Below, one piece after another: positions 10,456 through 22,200 of a stretch of 64,000 bases of DNA. The notes under the pieces were generated by a model. It was not told where the DNA came from and did no database searches. It saw only the letters and a program-made list of their open reading frames with translations. Positions within the stretch are counted from its first letter, which is position 1; each line of letters begins with the position of its first letter. The DNA is from Litsea cubeba (Eukaryota > Streptophyta > Magnoliopsida > Laurales > Lauraceae): positions 56,811,852-56,875,851 of the forward strand of contig CM022949.1 of the NCBI GenBank assembly GCA_012931725.1, in the 5' to 3' direction. A program made the position numbers and the translations under genes.

Positions 10456-12667
10456 TGATGACAATTGTCTGAGTTGTGTAGGCCATTCAATTAGCCTTGC
10501 AAATTGTGGCCGCCATCCCCTTAACAACTAAGATTTGGACAACTTTGGAGCCCTCAAAACAATAATACCTCCGTCGATCAGATGGTGATCATTTCTTACA
10601 TGCAGGTAGGTCAGAGCAAGACCGTTCGAATCCTTTAAAAACTAACCCCCGAACCCCACCCCACCCAAAATAAATAAAATCCAAAACACCCCTCCGTAAC
10701 AATAAAACAAAACTCCTTCCCATCCCAACAAAGAAAAAACGTTGATTTGCATGCTTCAAGGTGGGCTCCACAGGCCAGCCATTGCTGAAAACAACCCTAT
10801 ATAAAGAAGGAATAAGACAAGGCCAAGGAGTTAGCCCCATCTACCAAATGATCAGCAACCTAATTTGCATACCAAAGAAAGTGAAAAATATAAACAGCAT
10901 GCGCTATGGCCCGGAATTTGGCAACCCAATCAGCCAACTTGATCGGAAAATAACAAATGGACATCCATTAAAGGACAATTTTCTCGTTCTCTCTCCGGTC
11001 CATTTGGATAGGTACCAATCATCACAGGGGAGCACGTAAAACTCGATAAGAGGGAGGTCCCGCCTTTGGGATGGTCTAGTGCACCCACAAGGAGAAAATT
11101 TTCCCCCATTGAGTAGCACAAAAGGAGTCATCCTCTTGCATGGCCTCTCCGCACCTCACCACAAAAGGTCCCTACATCCCACCAACACTGGGTATTGCTT
11201 TGACTGTCTATTCGTTCTTCAAGAATTAGAGTCTTCTAGTCAAAAGATTAGGCATCTCCATCCGCAAAGGAGAACAGATCGACACTCTAGATAACAAAAG
11301 AGTAGAACCCAATGTATGGAACCATGTCCTGCACGAGGCATGCAATCTTTGAGACCTTTGGGAACTTACTAATACTCAACAAAAGATGATACCAAATAGA
11401 CCTCACACATCAATGCTTGTATAAGAGAATCAGTTTGTAGAAGATGGTCTAAATGTCTAATGGGTTGTTCTTCAATTGAGTCTCAGGCTTGATGCAGGAA
11501 CGAACGACAAAAGGACTTTTCAGCCACTTTCAATGCTGCTTTTCGACAAGAATAGAAGGGCGGTCAATGATGATGGAGCTCAAGGAGCAATGGATGATGT
11601 TGAAAATGGTGGCGATGAATGTCAAGCTGAAGTAGCGACAATGGAGATGATACAGTGTTGCGGCTGTAGACGATGATGTAGGAGATGATGCTGGTGGTGG
11701 CGGTCCTCACTGGTTGCTACTATCCCAAGACAATAAGAAGACGACGGGACGTTGGCTCTGGTAGTGGAGCTAGTGGCAACTAAAGATGCTGGTGATGGAG
11801 TCAACACTAGGCGGGCATTGCTGGTGCTTGTGTTGTTCGGCTGCAGGAGATCTGGAGCTAGGTACGCCTTCTCTGCTTCGTTTTCTTTCTTTCTTTTTTT
11901 CTGCTCTTTCTCGCTCTTTTTTTTTTCCTCTGAATGGGATGGGGCTCGATCACGGAGAAGTTAGGGTCGGTACCAAGGAATGAGGTCTAGATGTGTTCGG
12001 CTAGCTTGATCTAGGCAAATGAGGGGTTTAGCCAGTGAGCAGCTTGTGATGGGGTCAGAATCTGGTTCAATTAGGCTTAGGGTTTTAGCAATTTGGGGGT
12101 TTAGATTTGGGGTTGTGACGGTTTTTCATCGACGAGGGTTTGGGTGGTCTATTAGGGCTTTTGGTTGGGAGGGTTGGTAGTGATTCGATGCAGGGTTTTG
12201 GATTTGGGGATCTCTCACAGTGGATGGTGCAAATCTGATGAATGGTGGGACTCAATAGGGATTTAACAGGGGTTGCCACAGTTTGATATTCTAGAATTGG
12301 AGATGGATTTAGTTTCAATTGGATTTTAGGGCTCAATCGAGTGAGGTTTTAAGGGTTGTGTTAGGGGTTCTGGCTACCAGATTTGTGGTCTGGGAAAGAT
12401 CAAACAGCTTGGATCCAATGGATGGATGTTTTTGCAATGTAGATTTGGGATCTAGGTGTAGACATGTAGTTCGAACAAAGGATTAGGTCTGATGGTGGTC
12501 AACAAATCTGGAGTTGAAGATTTGGGTTCCGATGGGGTTTCTAGTTCGGGTGGTGGTACGGTTTTCTAGAGATGGTGGTGGCATAAGGACTAAACAAAAA
12601 CAAGAGGAAGGAAAGGATTACCTGATGATGGAGTGCCAATTATCAATCCGGGGTGGATCGATCTTCG
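10456..12667. other. Uncharacterised old repeat sequence, possibly interior of a minus-strand LTR element
   Basis: No sustained reading frame with a recognisable product on either strand. 11480-12600 is G/T-rich on the plus strand with many TGATGG and AGGGTTT words. Because a minus-strand PBS and LTR lie at 12668-13150, this stretch may be the non-coding interior of that element, but no partner LTR is visible. Confidence 0.35.
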
Positions 12668-12679
12668 GCTCTAATACCA
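12668..12679 (-). promoter_or_regulatory. Primer-binding site (initiator tRNA-Met type), minus strand
   Basis: Minus-strand TGGTATTAGAGC, one base from the consensus TGGTATCAGAGC complementary to initiator tRNA-Met. It lies two bases from a CA end at 12682, where an LTR would end. Confidence 0.65.
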
Positions 12680-12681
12680 AT

Positions 12682-13150
12682 TGATGATGAGTGGAGTACC
12701 AAATGTGGGGCGAGTAGAGATAGAGGGAGGAGGATGTAGGTCAGGCTTGCGCCTGAAAATTCGCCTCACACCAAACTCCCCATCACGGGCGAGGAAGAAG
12801 AGAGATTTCAGGCAATCCCAAATCACTCGAGAAGTTTTTCATTAACCATTAACTTTACTGAATAGCCAAGGAGGCTTTACATCACTTATATAGGAGAAAA
12901 CACAAACTTAAAACTAATTTGGACCATCCAAACACATTGATGGCCAGGATTTTAAAACATCTAATATAAAAATCAACTTAAAGTACAAATTATCATCAAA
13001 GCCTTGTCCCAACTATGTTGGGGTCGGCTACATGAATTATGTTTTTTCATTCCAATCTATCTTGAGCCAAATCCTCAAATAAGTTACACTTCTCCATATC
13101 TATTTTTACTACCTCAACTTAAAATACAAGTACAAATGCTAAATGTGATA
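12682..13150 (-). repeat. Decayed minus-strand LTR with embedded LINE tail
   Basis: Called from the PBS at its inner end and a TATA box (minus CTATATAAG, about 12885-12895). The outer end is unclear. A LINE fragment at 12989-13115 interrupts it. The family (copia or gypsy) cannot be decided because no pol is attached. Confidence 0.45.
12989..13115 (-). mobile_element. RTE-type LINE 3' end, 127 bp, with 14-bp target-site duplication
   Basis: The plus strand reads ATCATCAAAGCCTTGTCCC, then AACTATGTTGGGGTCGGC, then TACATGAAT, a block found at many places in plant genomes next to (ATC)n. On the minus strand it ends in a GATGATAAT tail as plant RTE LINEs do. The flanks AACTTAAAGTACAA (12975-12988) and AACTTAAAATACAA (13116-13129) match at 13 of 14 bases, a typical LINE duplication. 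It is strongly 5'-truncated, with no coding part. Confidence 0.7.
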
Positions 13151-13299
13151 GAATATTTGGGTCGGGCCCAAGATGATAGGTCGAGATGGATGGGCTAGGC
13201 CCATTGGCGTGTCAACCCATGGGGGACCAAGAGTCTTTCCTGCATCAGTTGATATTCCTACTACTCTTAGTCCTAAAGCCCTTCAACAAATTGTGCAGG

Positions 13300-15480
13300 C
13301 TCCATCAGCCATAGGATTCTCTAGTAATGTCCCTCCAAGCATCACATGGTATCTCACTTCTAGTGCATCGCCTGAATTTGTCCAACCTTGCCATATACCG
13401 GACAAACTCATGTTCGTACTGCCGATGATGATAGTATAGATATCGAGGCTTGGGGCAAATGCAAACCATAACCACATCACCTTCTACAAATTCAACAAAA
13501 GTGACGACATGGGTCAACATACTTCCTATAATTCTCATTGCTAACGATTATATTGCATCAAACTTAACCATGCTCCCGTTGCATATGTCGGATAAAATCA
13601 ACAGCCTCAACACTTAGTCACTCCTCAACGGGCAAAGAAAATAAATCAACCGGAAGGCACGGATGCACTCCAATCACTGCTTCAAAAGGTGACATTCTGA
13701 TAAAACCTATTAAGTGAATTGTTGTAAGCAAATTCAACCGGTAGCACAAGATTCCATGTAGTAATATGATCGCAGACAAGGCGTCATAGCAGCTTGCCAA
13801 AACTACGATTCACCACATTTATTTGACCATCAGTCTACGGATGAAAAGCACTAGAGAACTGCAGTTTTGTCTTTGTGATATCCAAAGTTTCTTCCAGAAG
13901 AAGCTCATACACTTCAAATCACGGTCCAACACAATCATCTCTGGAAGTCCATGAAGATGAACAACTTCTAAGAAAAACAATTGCACCACGTTGAAAGCAT
14001 CAGCAATGTTTGAGTAAGGAATAAAGTAAAAGTCATCTTTCATAATCGATCTACGACCACAAATTACAGTCTCAACCCTCCATGTTGTTTTCAGTAAACC
14101 CGGAATGAAGTCCATGATGACAGTGACATCTTCCCAGTTCCAACAGAGCATGTGGAACCGACAATGACTAATACAAGCTTGTATTCTTTTTACTACCCTT
14201 GGCGAGTTAACGAACTCTGCATAGTTCACTTGACAACATTAGTCTTCATGTGAGGCGAAAGAATACCTCTCACCAACAAAAGCAACGATCTTATCACGGC
14301 CCAAGTATCCGCTACATCCACCAGCACGTAGCTCTTGCACAACATGTTCAAGGATAGAGGTGGCCACTAAACAAAGTTGTGTGCCTCAAAACAGGTAATT
14401 GTCATGAACATACTATAGGGTGGATGTTTAACTTGTTTCCCATTAAGAAAATCAGCATAGTGTGGCCAAAATCTTTGTCCTCGGCATATTTACCTCAAAG
14501 CTCCTTGAATCCTAGGAGGCTAGGATAGTAATAGACCGGGAAGTCAATAAACACATGTCGACTCCATGCATCTACTTGCCAACCATATACCAGATGACAA
14601 AGGAGAACTCCTGGAGGTAAGCATTCCACTTAACACGATTGTTCTCCTAGAGTTAGGCACTCCATTTAACACGATGTGCACTCAACTTTTGTTAGGAATA
14701 TAAATCCTTTTACTAGCATAGTAAAAGTCAAGTAAAGCCTCCATTTTTCATACAAGATGTCACATCAAAAGCACTTTAATTCAAAACTCCCTTCATCTTT
14801 TTCAAAAAAAGCAAAAAAGCAATCACCTTTATCCACCAAAATACAAAAAAAAAAAAAAAAAAAAACCTCCACTTTCCCATACAAAAAGTCAAAAAGATTT
14901 CATAACAAATAACTAAAAATAAAATACCATCATAACCCACTTATATTTTCTTCTTTCTTCAAAATCAATTTTACTTCACTTGACTATATTTGTAGAGTTG
15001 CCAAACTGGCCCAAGGGGTTAGTGATCATAGTACAAGACGATCTCCTTTGATATCAAGTAGTATCACCACTATCCAAGAGTCTGCGCAATAGTGTAGAAC
15101 TCTAAATTTGACTTCGAAAAGTTTTTTGCTTAAAAAAGAGGCAATGGAATGACCTTCTGGCTAAGGACTCCTTTAATCCCAACACTGGATGCATCGCAAC
15201 TAACTTCAAAGACCTTGAAGTTCGGGAGGCGCAAAACTGGAGCTTCCGTTATCTTGGTTTCCGCCCAAATGCACAAGACATTGTACTAGACCATCTGAAC
15301 TCTCCTTGTTACATACAGTCAGTGATCAGGGCCATGATGCTTCTAAACTTCTTCACGAAGCATATTTAGAAGGTGGCAAAAGTCCACGGAAGCACGGACC
15401 TGAAAGATAGTTGTCGGAGTTGGCTAATCAACGATAGCTTTCATTTGGGAGGGTCTCCATAACAACATAGGCTAAGAAGG
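13300..15480 (-). pseudogene. Decayed Ty3/gypsy pol (RT end, RNase H, integrase)
   Basis: Read on the minus strand from 15480 downwards. There is an RT end with an RRF-NFSSIMAP-like block (about 15390-15330). RNase H follows with FKVFEVSCDASSVGIKGVLS (about 15225-15165), EFYTIAQTLG (about 15090) and HRVKWNAYLQEFSFVIW (about 14640-14590). The zinc-binding region is near 14350-14150. The integrase core has VIMDFIPGLLKTTW, VVHLHGLPEMIVLDRD (about 13950-13910) and MSPFEAVIG (about 13690), and the C-terminal region has FVEGDVVMV (about 13490). The order is normal for gypsy, but many stops, frameshifts, a 40-bp duplication near 14600-14680 and an AT-rich insertion (14690-14990) make it non-functional. 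No LTRs can be assigned to it. Confidence 0.8.
14690..14990. other. AT-rich insertion in the gypsy RNase H remnant, possible MITE
   Basis: It interrupts the RNase H reading between the segment ending near 14990 and the one resuming near 14690. It holds a 21-A run (about 14848-14868). Near its ends, AAAAGTCAAGTAAAG and the reverse of CTTCACTTGACTA form weak inverted repeats. No clear duplication of flanking bases, so the class is undecided. Confidence 0.4.
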
Positions 15481-16382
15481 CCATGGAGTCACTCGTGAAC
15501 GTCGTCATCACCTTTCCTTTTGATTCTTTTTCTTGGTGGGGTGGATTCTCACAATTTTCTAGTATAATCATTTCTCCATCTCAATATGAAGGTCTTTCTC
15601 TGTTCATTTCTCTAGCTTTTATATCATCTGTTTTTTCTTATTTCTATGATATTCCTCTTAGTCTGTTGGCATCAAAGAAAACCCAATTGATCATTTGAAG
15701 ATTTGATCTTGTTTTAATTTTTGAATAGCAATTGGTTATCATGTTATGCATCAAATTACACAAACTTAGGAGCATATTACCATGGAGAATGTTCTCCTTC
15801 AAGCAACTACATGTGCAATCCACTCTATGGGGCCCATTTGCGCCCACCTTTGATGAATGCAACCCTTTGATACTCTTGTCATCCTATGATCTGACATCAG
15901 GACCAATTTTACATTCATTGAACTTTGACTCACCATTAGATTGAATCTCAAAAAAACCTAGGTTAAGACACCATCAAGCTTAAAGGCTTTTAAATCAAGA
16001 GCTAGGATAATCTTGTAGGTCTGATTTTTTGGCTTTCTCTTGTCCAAAGAAAACTTTTATATCTGCCCTTCTCCCATTGATAAACATGTTTCTAAGTGGG
16101 CCCCATAAGCTGGACTACATATTAGGAATATGCAATCTGGCCATAGGAGAAAATAGTCCATATTATTAGAATTTATTCATATAAGTTGTAAACCAAAGTG
16201 CCTTCAGGTGACTTTAGTTATAATACATGACGAGTATATATCATATAACTTCATAACTTTCATAAAGTTAAGTAAATTGCTTCAAAACCTTCATAAAGAA
16301 TATATATATAAAGCTTCAAGAGTTATACAAGTGGTAAGGACGAAAAGTGGGTGAATGAAAAATAAAATATAAAGTGCATACC
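15481..16382. other. Intergenic region downstream of the THA8-like gene
   Basis: AT-rich, no gene or repeat recognised. It contains the 3' untranslated region of the minus-strand gene ending at 16383; AATAAA-like words occur on the minus strand but no single poly(A) site can be fixed. Confidence 0.4.
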
Positions 16383-18478
16383 TCAACGCATGCCAAAGAT
16401 TTCTTCAGGAGGATCATAAATATGTCGATCAGGAAACATCTCCTCAAAATCTTGCTTAACTCGGTTTCTCAACAGAGGATGAGGGAGGAGCCCTTTCAAC
16501 AAAATCCTAAAGGGCATTTCTTCTGGTGGGTCAGGAGACTTCTTCATATCCTCATAAATATTCATGGCATCTGCTGGCGAACCATATCTCAAGAATCCCC
16601 TGATAACTTCAGCATATGTCTGAGAATCAGGAAACAAATCTTCTTTCCTCATACTCTCCCACACTTGCATTGCATCATCCATCCTTTTGCTCTTTGCTAA
16701 TGCAATGATCAAGTCTTTGTATAGAAAGACATCAGCCTTATACCAATCCTGCTTTTGGATTACCCTAAATATCTAGAAACAATAATATTTTCGTAAGTTC
16801 CAATCCAAATTTCTTATTTAACATTTTAGCAGTTTACAGAAATAATGTGAAAACATAACTTATGTGTTGAATTAACCCAAAACCAGATGTTGAAAAGAAC
16901 TTTTAAGGGAAAAAAATTTGTGTGCGGAATATATTCAAAAATCCAAATCCAGATGTAGTAGAGATTAGAGAAAGTATGCAGAAGTGGAAAAATGAAGAGA
17001 TTCAATTAAAAATCAACATGGAAATTGATGAGAAACATAAAATTAGGGTTTCTATGTTGAGAAACATGAAATTAGGGAGCCAAGTGGATGTCCTCAATAA
17101 CTCGAGCAAGTTGTATTTCTCCGTTTGTCCCACCAAAATCACCAGCCAGATTTTTTCAATCTAACCAGAAGCAGTCCAAAGATGAAATTCAAGAGGAAAA
17201 GCAGAAAACAGAAGCCTAGCCTATAGAAACTACAAACCACCTCTTTTTTTCTCTTTTTATTTTTCGTTTTTTTCAGTTATATGCGCTCTGCCCCACCACT
17301 CCCGCACTACACCAAATAGTAACTTCAAATTGCATGGTTGCAGAATGCAACCCAATGTCTGCAGAAAAGGTACATCGTAGATTCAGCTAGCCACGGTTGT
17401 TTCTAAAAATGTCCTTAATCCCATTAGGGCTGCATAAGCATTAAGAATACTTAGGATTTGTGCATCTGAGACAATCTCCACCATTATTATCCTATCACTG
17501 TTCCTCTTAATCTCTCTAATCTTCTATTTAAGATACTTGTCAACTACAATGGCCACCCTATCTCCAGGGTTACATTTTTCCTAACTTAAAATCTTAAAAG
17601 GTGCCCAACATTACTCCCCTTCCTCTCAAGGCCCCGTTTGGATGAGGAAAATTTTGAAACCATACGGTGGACAGTTTTCTCCATCCTGATTTTCTCTACC
17701 TTTGTCTCTTGGTCTAAATCTACTCTTAATCTCTTTTATCATTACTAACTTGTATCAATACTTTCACTACTCTCTCTTATCATTACTAATTAGTACATTA
17801 GTTTCACTCTCCCTCCAACATGTGCCTCACTGGATTCCCCTTCACTATTATCTCTAAAACTGCTACAAATAAATGAAATGACAGCAATGACCTACCCTTG
17901 CAGAAAGATAAACCAGAATCGCAATACTTGGGTCTTAAGCAGAGCTAAAAAGGGACAAAGAATTTAAAGAAATCAAAGAAAACAACCGATCAAACTCCAA
18001 TTCAAAACTCCTGTAGACATGACAAAAAAACCCATCATTCTTTGTCAATTTTTTTCCAGAAGCCATTTCTACAAACACATGAAAGAAGAATGTAGAAGCA
18101 TCAAAAACGAACCTTGAGAGATAATGACACTTCCTCCTGACGCTCGAGCTCATTGAGGACGGCGATCATATCCATCTTCAGAAGCCGCAACACATGCGTC
18201 CTCACGAACTTGTTTAGCTTCTCCTCATCGTCCTTGAATCTCTTTATACCCAAGATCACGAAAAGGGCTTCCTTTCCAATCAGCTTCTTGCCTCTCCAAA
18301 GGGGTCCTCTCGGTCTGCCGTCGTGGTAGGAACGCGTAAATTCGAAGCGCCCGTTTGGATCAATTCCGCATTGGGGTTTGACGATATTTGGTGAATCTTT
18401 TGCGGGTTTTGACAGGAATTGGAGAACTGTTGAGGAGAAAACTGGGATTCTTGATCGGCAAAGTGCTCGAATTGCCAT
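16383..18478 (-). CDS. THA8-like pentatricopeptide repeat (PPR) protein, two exons
   Basis: Exon 1 is 18478-18113 (codons 1-122) and exon 2 is 16772-16383 (codons 123-251 plus stop TGA). The 1,340-bp intron has GT at 18112-18111 and AG at 16774-16773 and falls between codons (phase 0). The 251-residue product closely resembles the short plant PPR proteins related to THA8; from memory, Arabidopsis At3g46870 is the nearest. Visible signatures are a basic, Ser-rich N-terminus typical of an organelle transit peptide (about residues 1-45), RGPLWRGKKLIGKEAL (57-72), PPR helices (DVFLYKDLIIALAKSKRMDD 135-154; LFPDSQTYAEVIRGFL 168-183) and the C-terminal PHPLLRNRVKQDFEEMFP (219-236). THA8 itself binds and helps splice plastid group II introns; by family this protein should be an organellar RNA-binding factor, though its target is unknown. 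The frame is intact. It is the only intact host gene in the window. Confidence 0.9.
16773..18112 (-). other. Intron of the THA8-like gene
   Basis: 1,340 bp, AT-rich, with canonical GT...AG ends and a pyrimidine-rich stretch before the acceptor (ATTATTGTTTCTAG). Bases near 17630 (GGCCCCGTTTGGATGAGG) resemble ends of plant MITEs, but I find no matching opposite end. Confidence 0.85.
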
Positions 18479-18551
18479 TAGAGAAGCACGGCGAAGAGCA
18501 TTTCAAGGTTCGCGAGATGCTGCAAAACCTCGAAGCTATTATGTTTAATTT

Positions 18552-19083
18552 AGGGCTGGCAAAAGGGACGGATCGGGTAACCCCTCGGATTGGAGTCCAC
18601 CCGAAACCGACCCGTTTTTGAAACGTTTCCCAACCCGTAGCTGTGATGGATCGGGTCGGGCTGACCCCTACTTACCCTGCTTTTATGGTTTTTTGTCTTG
18701 TGTTGAAGAAAAGAATGGGTTGGGATTTCACTTGGGGATAGAGAGGGGTTTGGGTATGGGTTTCAGTTTGTTTTGGGGAGGGAGAGAGGGAGACAGAATA
18801 GGGGGTTTGGATATGGGCTTTCAGCAGCACAGAGGGGGAGGGGGAGGGGGAGGGGGAAAGTGGGGGAGGGTCTTCCCGTCTGGGGTAACTCTTTCCTCCT
18901 CTTCCTTCTTTTTTCTCCTCCTACTTTCTACAAAGGGAATGAGGGCTCAACTGGGGTTTCATTGACAGGGTCAGGTAACAAAGATCTAACCCATGTCTGA
19001 CCCATATTTTCTGAGGATCGAACGGATCAAATGCGGGCCAGGTCAGAGTCTATAGACGAGTTGGGTTGACTTTTGCCAGCTCT
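18552..19083. mobile_element. Possible TIR element with G-quadruplex-type core, 532 bp
   Basis: AGGGCTGGCAAAAG at 18552-18565 is matched by its reverse CTTTTGCCAGCTCT at 19070-19083 (12 of 14). The next bases also mirror loosely (GGATCGGGT and CCAACTCGT types). No flanking duplication is evident. The interior is GC-rich compared with its surroundings, with repeated GGATCGGGT words and four G5 tracts (18834-18856). It lies about 75 bp upstream of the THA8-like start codon, so it occupies that gene's promoter region. Confidence 0.5.
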
Positions 19084-20076
19084 GCGTGGCGTCTTAAACC
19101 TCCCCTATAAATCTTGACGTAGGGGTCTTCATGTGCGTAGACAGGCCCGTTTATTATTGTAACTAAAAACATATTCTAATATAGTTTCGGCTTGGTTTGT
19201 ACTCGTACTAGCCTTGCCCATGAGCACCCTTTTTACCTTGAGGTAATTTTTTTTTTTCAAATAAAATGTTTTAGGGGTTTTCACCAAAAGTATTTTCAAA
19301 TATCTCTATACCTCCAAAACATCCTCAAATACATATAATGCCCAAAAGCATCTTATACCATATACTTTTTTTCTAGACCAAATTCCCCTTCAACCCCTTT
19401 CTCGAGATATCGAGACTCAATCGCATTCAAACATAGTATTTTGAGAATTGTGACTTTTGTTTCAATTTTCAAACTCGCTATTTTATTCAAGACAGCATAA
19501 GTAGTTAACATTTATTTTAAACTCATATTCGAAAGTAATAAATGTCGAGAAAAAACATCATCAACTTGGAAGGAAATCCTCTTCATGACTGTAGTAAAAG
19601 TAAGGTTACAAATAAGGAATTGAGCGAAGCACAAATTTTTATTTATTTATTTTTTGTAAAAATAAAAAAGTTAGGTTTTTTCAACGAAATCTCCACAAAT
19701 TGTAGTAAGAGAGTGCTTGCGGTGACTACATTCATTATTGAGAAAAACTCATAATAGAATGGCTAAACTCATACTGTAAAATTCCGACCCCACTATTTAT
19801 ATTTTGATTAGAATGCTATTATTATTTTAATTAAATGTATTTTAGTTAATTAAGTGGTTAGAGTTAGGTGGGGTTCGCGTTAGATTAGATTATTTGATGG
19901 GTGAGCTAGGCCACTGGATAGATGACCTGACCCGTAGTTTGACCAGTTAACCTAAGCCCTGTTGACACAAAAAAAAAAAAAAAATGTATGTCACTTTACC
20001 TCTTTAACATTAAGAGAACTACATGAAGTCGCAACCTGCCATAAATAGGCAATGCTATTTCCAAAAATCAAATATT
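19084..20076. other. Intergenic AT-rich region with a decayed LTR-like start
   Basis: No gene seen. At 19775 TGTAAAATTCCGACCCC resembles the LTR start TGTAAGATCCCGACCCC of elements A and B, suggesting a very old relative, but no PBS, pol or second LTR follows. A 17-A run is at about 19967-19984. Confidence 0.35.
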
Positions 20077-20189
20077 GTCAGAATCAAACAAAAACTGTAA
20101 GATTCTTCAAGACAGCCAAAAGAGGAGTGCACAAGAAGTTTCGGGCCATTTTAAAATAATTTTGCCTAACTTCGCTTCTCCGATAGCTG

Positions 20190-21990
20190 AACAGGAGCTC
20201 CCGGCGGCGACAGCATCGAAGATACCAAATCTTCGATCAGAGCCTATGGATGATCTCAAAATACGTCCAAAAGGCTCCACATCAAGTTTCGAGTCAAACC
20301 GACAATGTTTAACCCTACATTAACCCTCGAAGAGCTAAATCAAGCCTCTCGGCGGCGAGAACCACCGAGGCCATCACTCATCAGGCAGAGCACATGGCTG
20401 GCTTCAAGATGCATACAAAGGACTACACGTCAAGTTTAAGGTCATTTCGACAACATTTGACCATACTTTGCCCATGTTTGGGAGGTCTATTTCAAGCCTC
20501 TATTCCTCTATGTGTCTAAAAAAGCCAGAGGATTGAAAAATTAGAGGTGTTTGGCATATAAATTTTTCTTCTACCAATTTTAGACTTTTAGAGGCAAACT
20601 CTTTACTTTTAGAATGCTCCAAATCGGTGCACTTGGAAAATAGAGGCATCGGCCCTTAAAAATATAGAGGCGGAGACATTTTTTAAGACTAAAGTAACCT
20701 CGGACGCTGTTTTATTTCCACCGAAAATCCCTGCTACAAAAACCTTTCGATGGCTGCTGTGTGACTCCCAAACACGATCGCCCCTTCTTCTTTCCCCTTT
20801 TGTCTCCTTCTTCTTCTTCCTAGCCGTCGCAGTCGGGAGCCTCTCCGTCCCCCCTACGATAGTTGTGCCCGCGCTCTGCAGGATCGTCTCTAGCAGTGAG
20901 ATTGTCTTCAGCTGTGAGTTCTCTCTAACCTTTTGTTTCCAATTAGGGCTTTGATTCTCATTTCATTGGATTTTTCTGCTTCCCCTTTAAATTGCTAGAA
21001 GTGAAATTTATTTGAAAGGGGGTTTTTTAGTTTTAGTTTGGGTTTATGTTGCCCTATTGCAATTTTTTTTAATGGTTGAAAGGACTCTTCTGATTGCAAT
21101 GTAAGATTATAAATCTTAGGTTTCGAACTGTTTTGGTTTTGTATGGGTTTTGTATGCTTTTATGTTTTGTGATTGGGACTTGAAAGCTTTGTTTTGGAAG
21201 TGATTCTGAACATTTCATCGGTTTAGACTTAGACATTGAGAAATGTGATGCTATTAATGATCCTGTTGGAACAAAACCCTCTCCACTTTTATTTGATTAT
21301 CTGAGGTTTCTGTTTCAATACCAAGAGAACAATTGTCAGGCTTCCAATTGGGATTCTGAAAAATCCCCCTACGAAATGCTTGGTACTTTTTCTCAAATGC
21401 TTACTTCTGTTTGAAGAAAAATCTAAATTTTCATTTGGGATTGATGATGATTGTGTTTTGCATAATAAGAATTATCCAGTTTCCAACTTGGGTTGGATTT
21501 ATTTGAAGAAAGTTTACATTTTTTTTTTAATTCTTGTTTCTTGATTTCTTCTTCTCTCTTTTGAGCTTCCTTCTTTTCTTGTTTCTGACATGGATTTATG
21601 AAATTTTGGGAAAAGAAGGCTTTTTGCTATGAGAAGCTATATTATGAGATGTTAATAGTTGATACCTGTTAATTTATAAATTGGAGTGGACAAATCAGGC
21701 CTCTCGGCGGCGAAGCTCCCCGAGACCATGGTTTCTAAGACAGAGCCTGTGGATCATCTTAAAATGACTCCAATAGGTTCCCTGTCAAATTTAAGTCAAT
21801 TGGACATCGGTTGACCGCACGTCAAGGCGCGACATCTTCCTCATGACAAAATCAAGTCTACTGGCGACAGGACCCATACGGCTTCAAAACTCAAATAAAA
21901 GCCTATGGTTGGTCTTATTTATTGCTTAGGAGGCACCTCAAATTTCAGGTCATTTCGACATCATTTGACCAAGTTTCAGCTTCTGACGGA
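20190..21990 (+). repeat. Diverged tandem array, four units of about 145 bp, split by an insertion
   Basis: Units start near 20193, 20339, 21695 and 21850. Each follows the scheme CCTCTCGGCGGCGA, then AGAGCCTATGGATGATC, then a CTCCA/GGTTCC block, then GTCAAGTTTAAGGTCATTTC and GACAACATTTGACC. Two units lie on either side of the 1.2-kb insertion at 20475-21690. The units differ widely, so the array is older than the insertion. Confidence 0.65.
20475..21690. other. Insertion in the D LTR array: inverted-repeat element plus gene-5'-end-like sequence
   Basis: TGTTTGGGAG (20475-20484) and its reverse CTCCCAAACA (20765-20774) bracket 300 bp that looks like a MITE, without a clear duplication. Downstream, 20775-20910 is rich in CTTCTT like a plant 5' UTR and has a good splice donor (AGCTGTGAGT, about 20910) followed by intron-like T-rich sequence. 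It may be a captured 5' gene end; no downstream exon is visible. Confidence 0.35.
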
Positions 21991-22200
21991 AAATCGGCAG
22001 CTGTACGCGACAAAGTCTTCGACTTTCCCAGAAAATTGGAAACTTTACACTCCAAAAAGCAAGGATTCTCGTCAAGTTTTCTACAGGGAAATCAGGCCAA
22101 TAAATGTGCAAAAATGTCAGGAAAAATATAGAAGAAAAAAGAATAGAAAAATACCTCAAAACGGCAGCAAAACGGGGACCAAAGGGGAAAATTCCCCCTA

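Noticed and set aside
10761..11039. Open frame with EGIRQGQGVSP, reminiscent of the LINE reverse-transcriptase motif GLRQGDPLSP
   Set aside because: Flanking residues do not match any RT block and no further LINE domains lie around it.
13173..13439. Plus-strand frame with a WYLTSSAS string resembling the copia WYLDSGAS protease motif
   Set aside because: Weak match; the same bases fit the minus-strand gypsy integrase C-terminal region and no copia domains are adjacent.
18388..18621. Plus-strand frame over the THA8-like exon 1
   Set aside because: Antisense shadow of the host gene.
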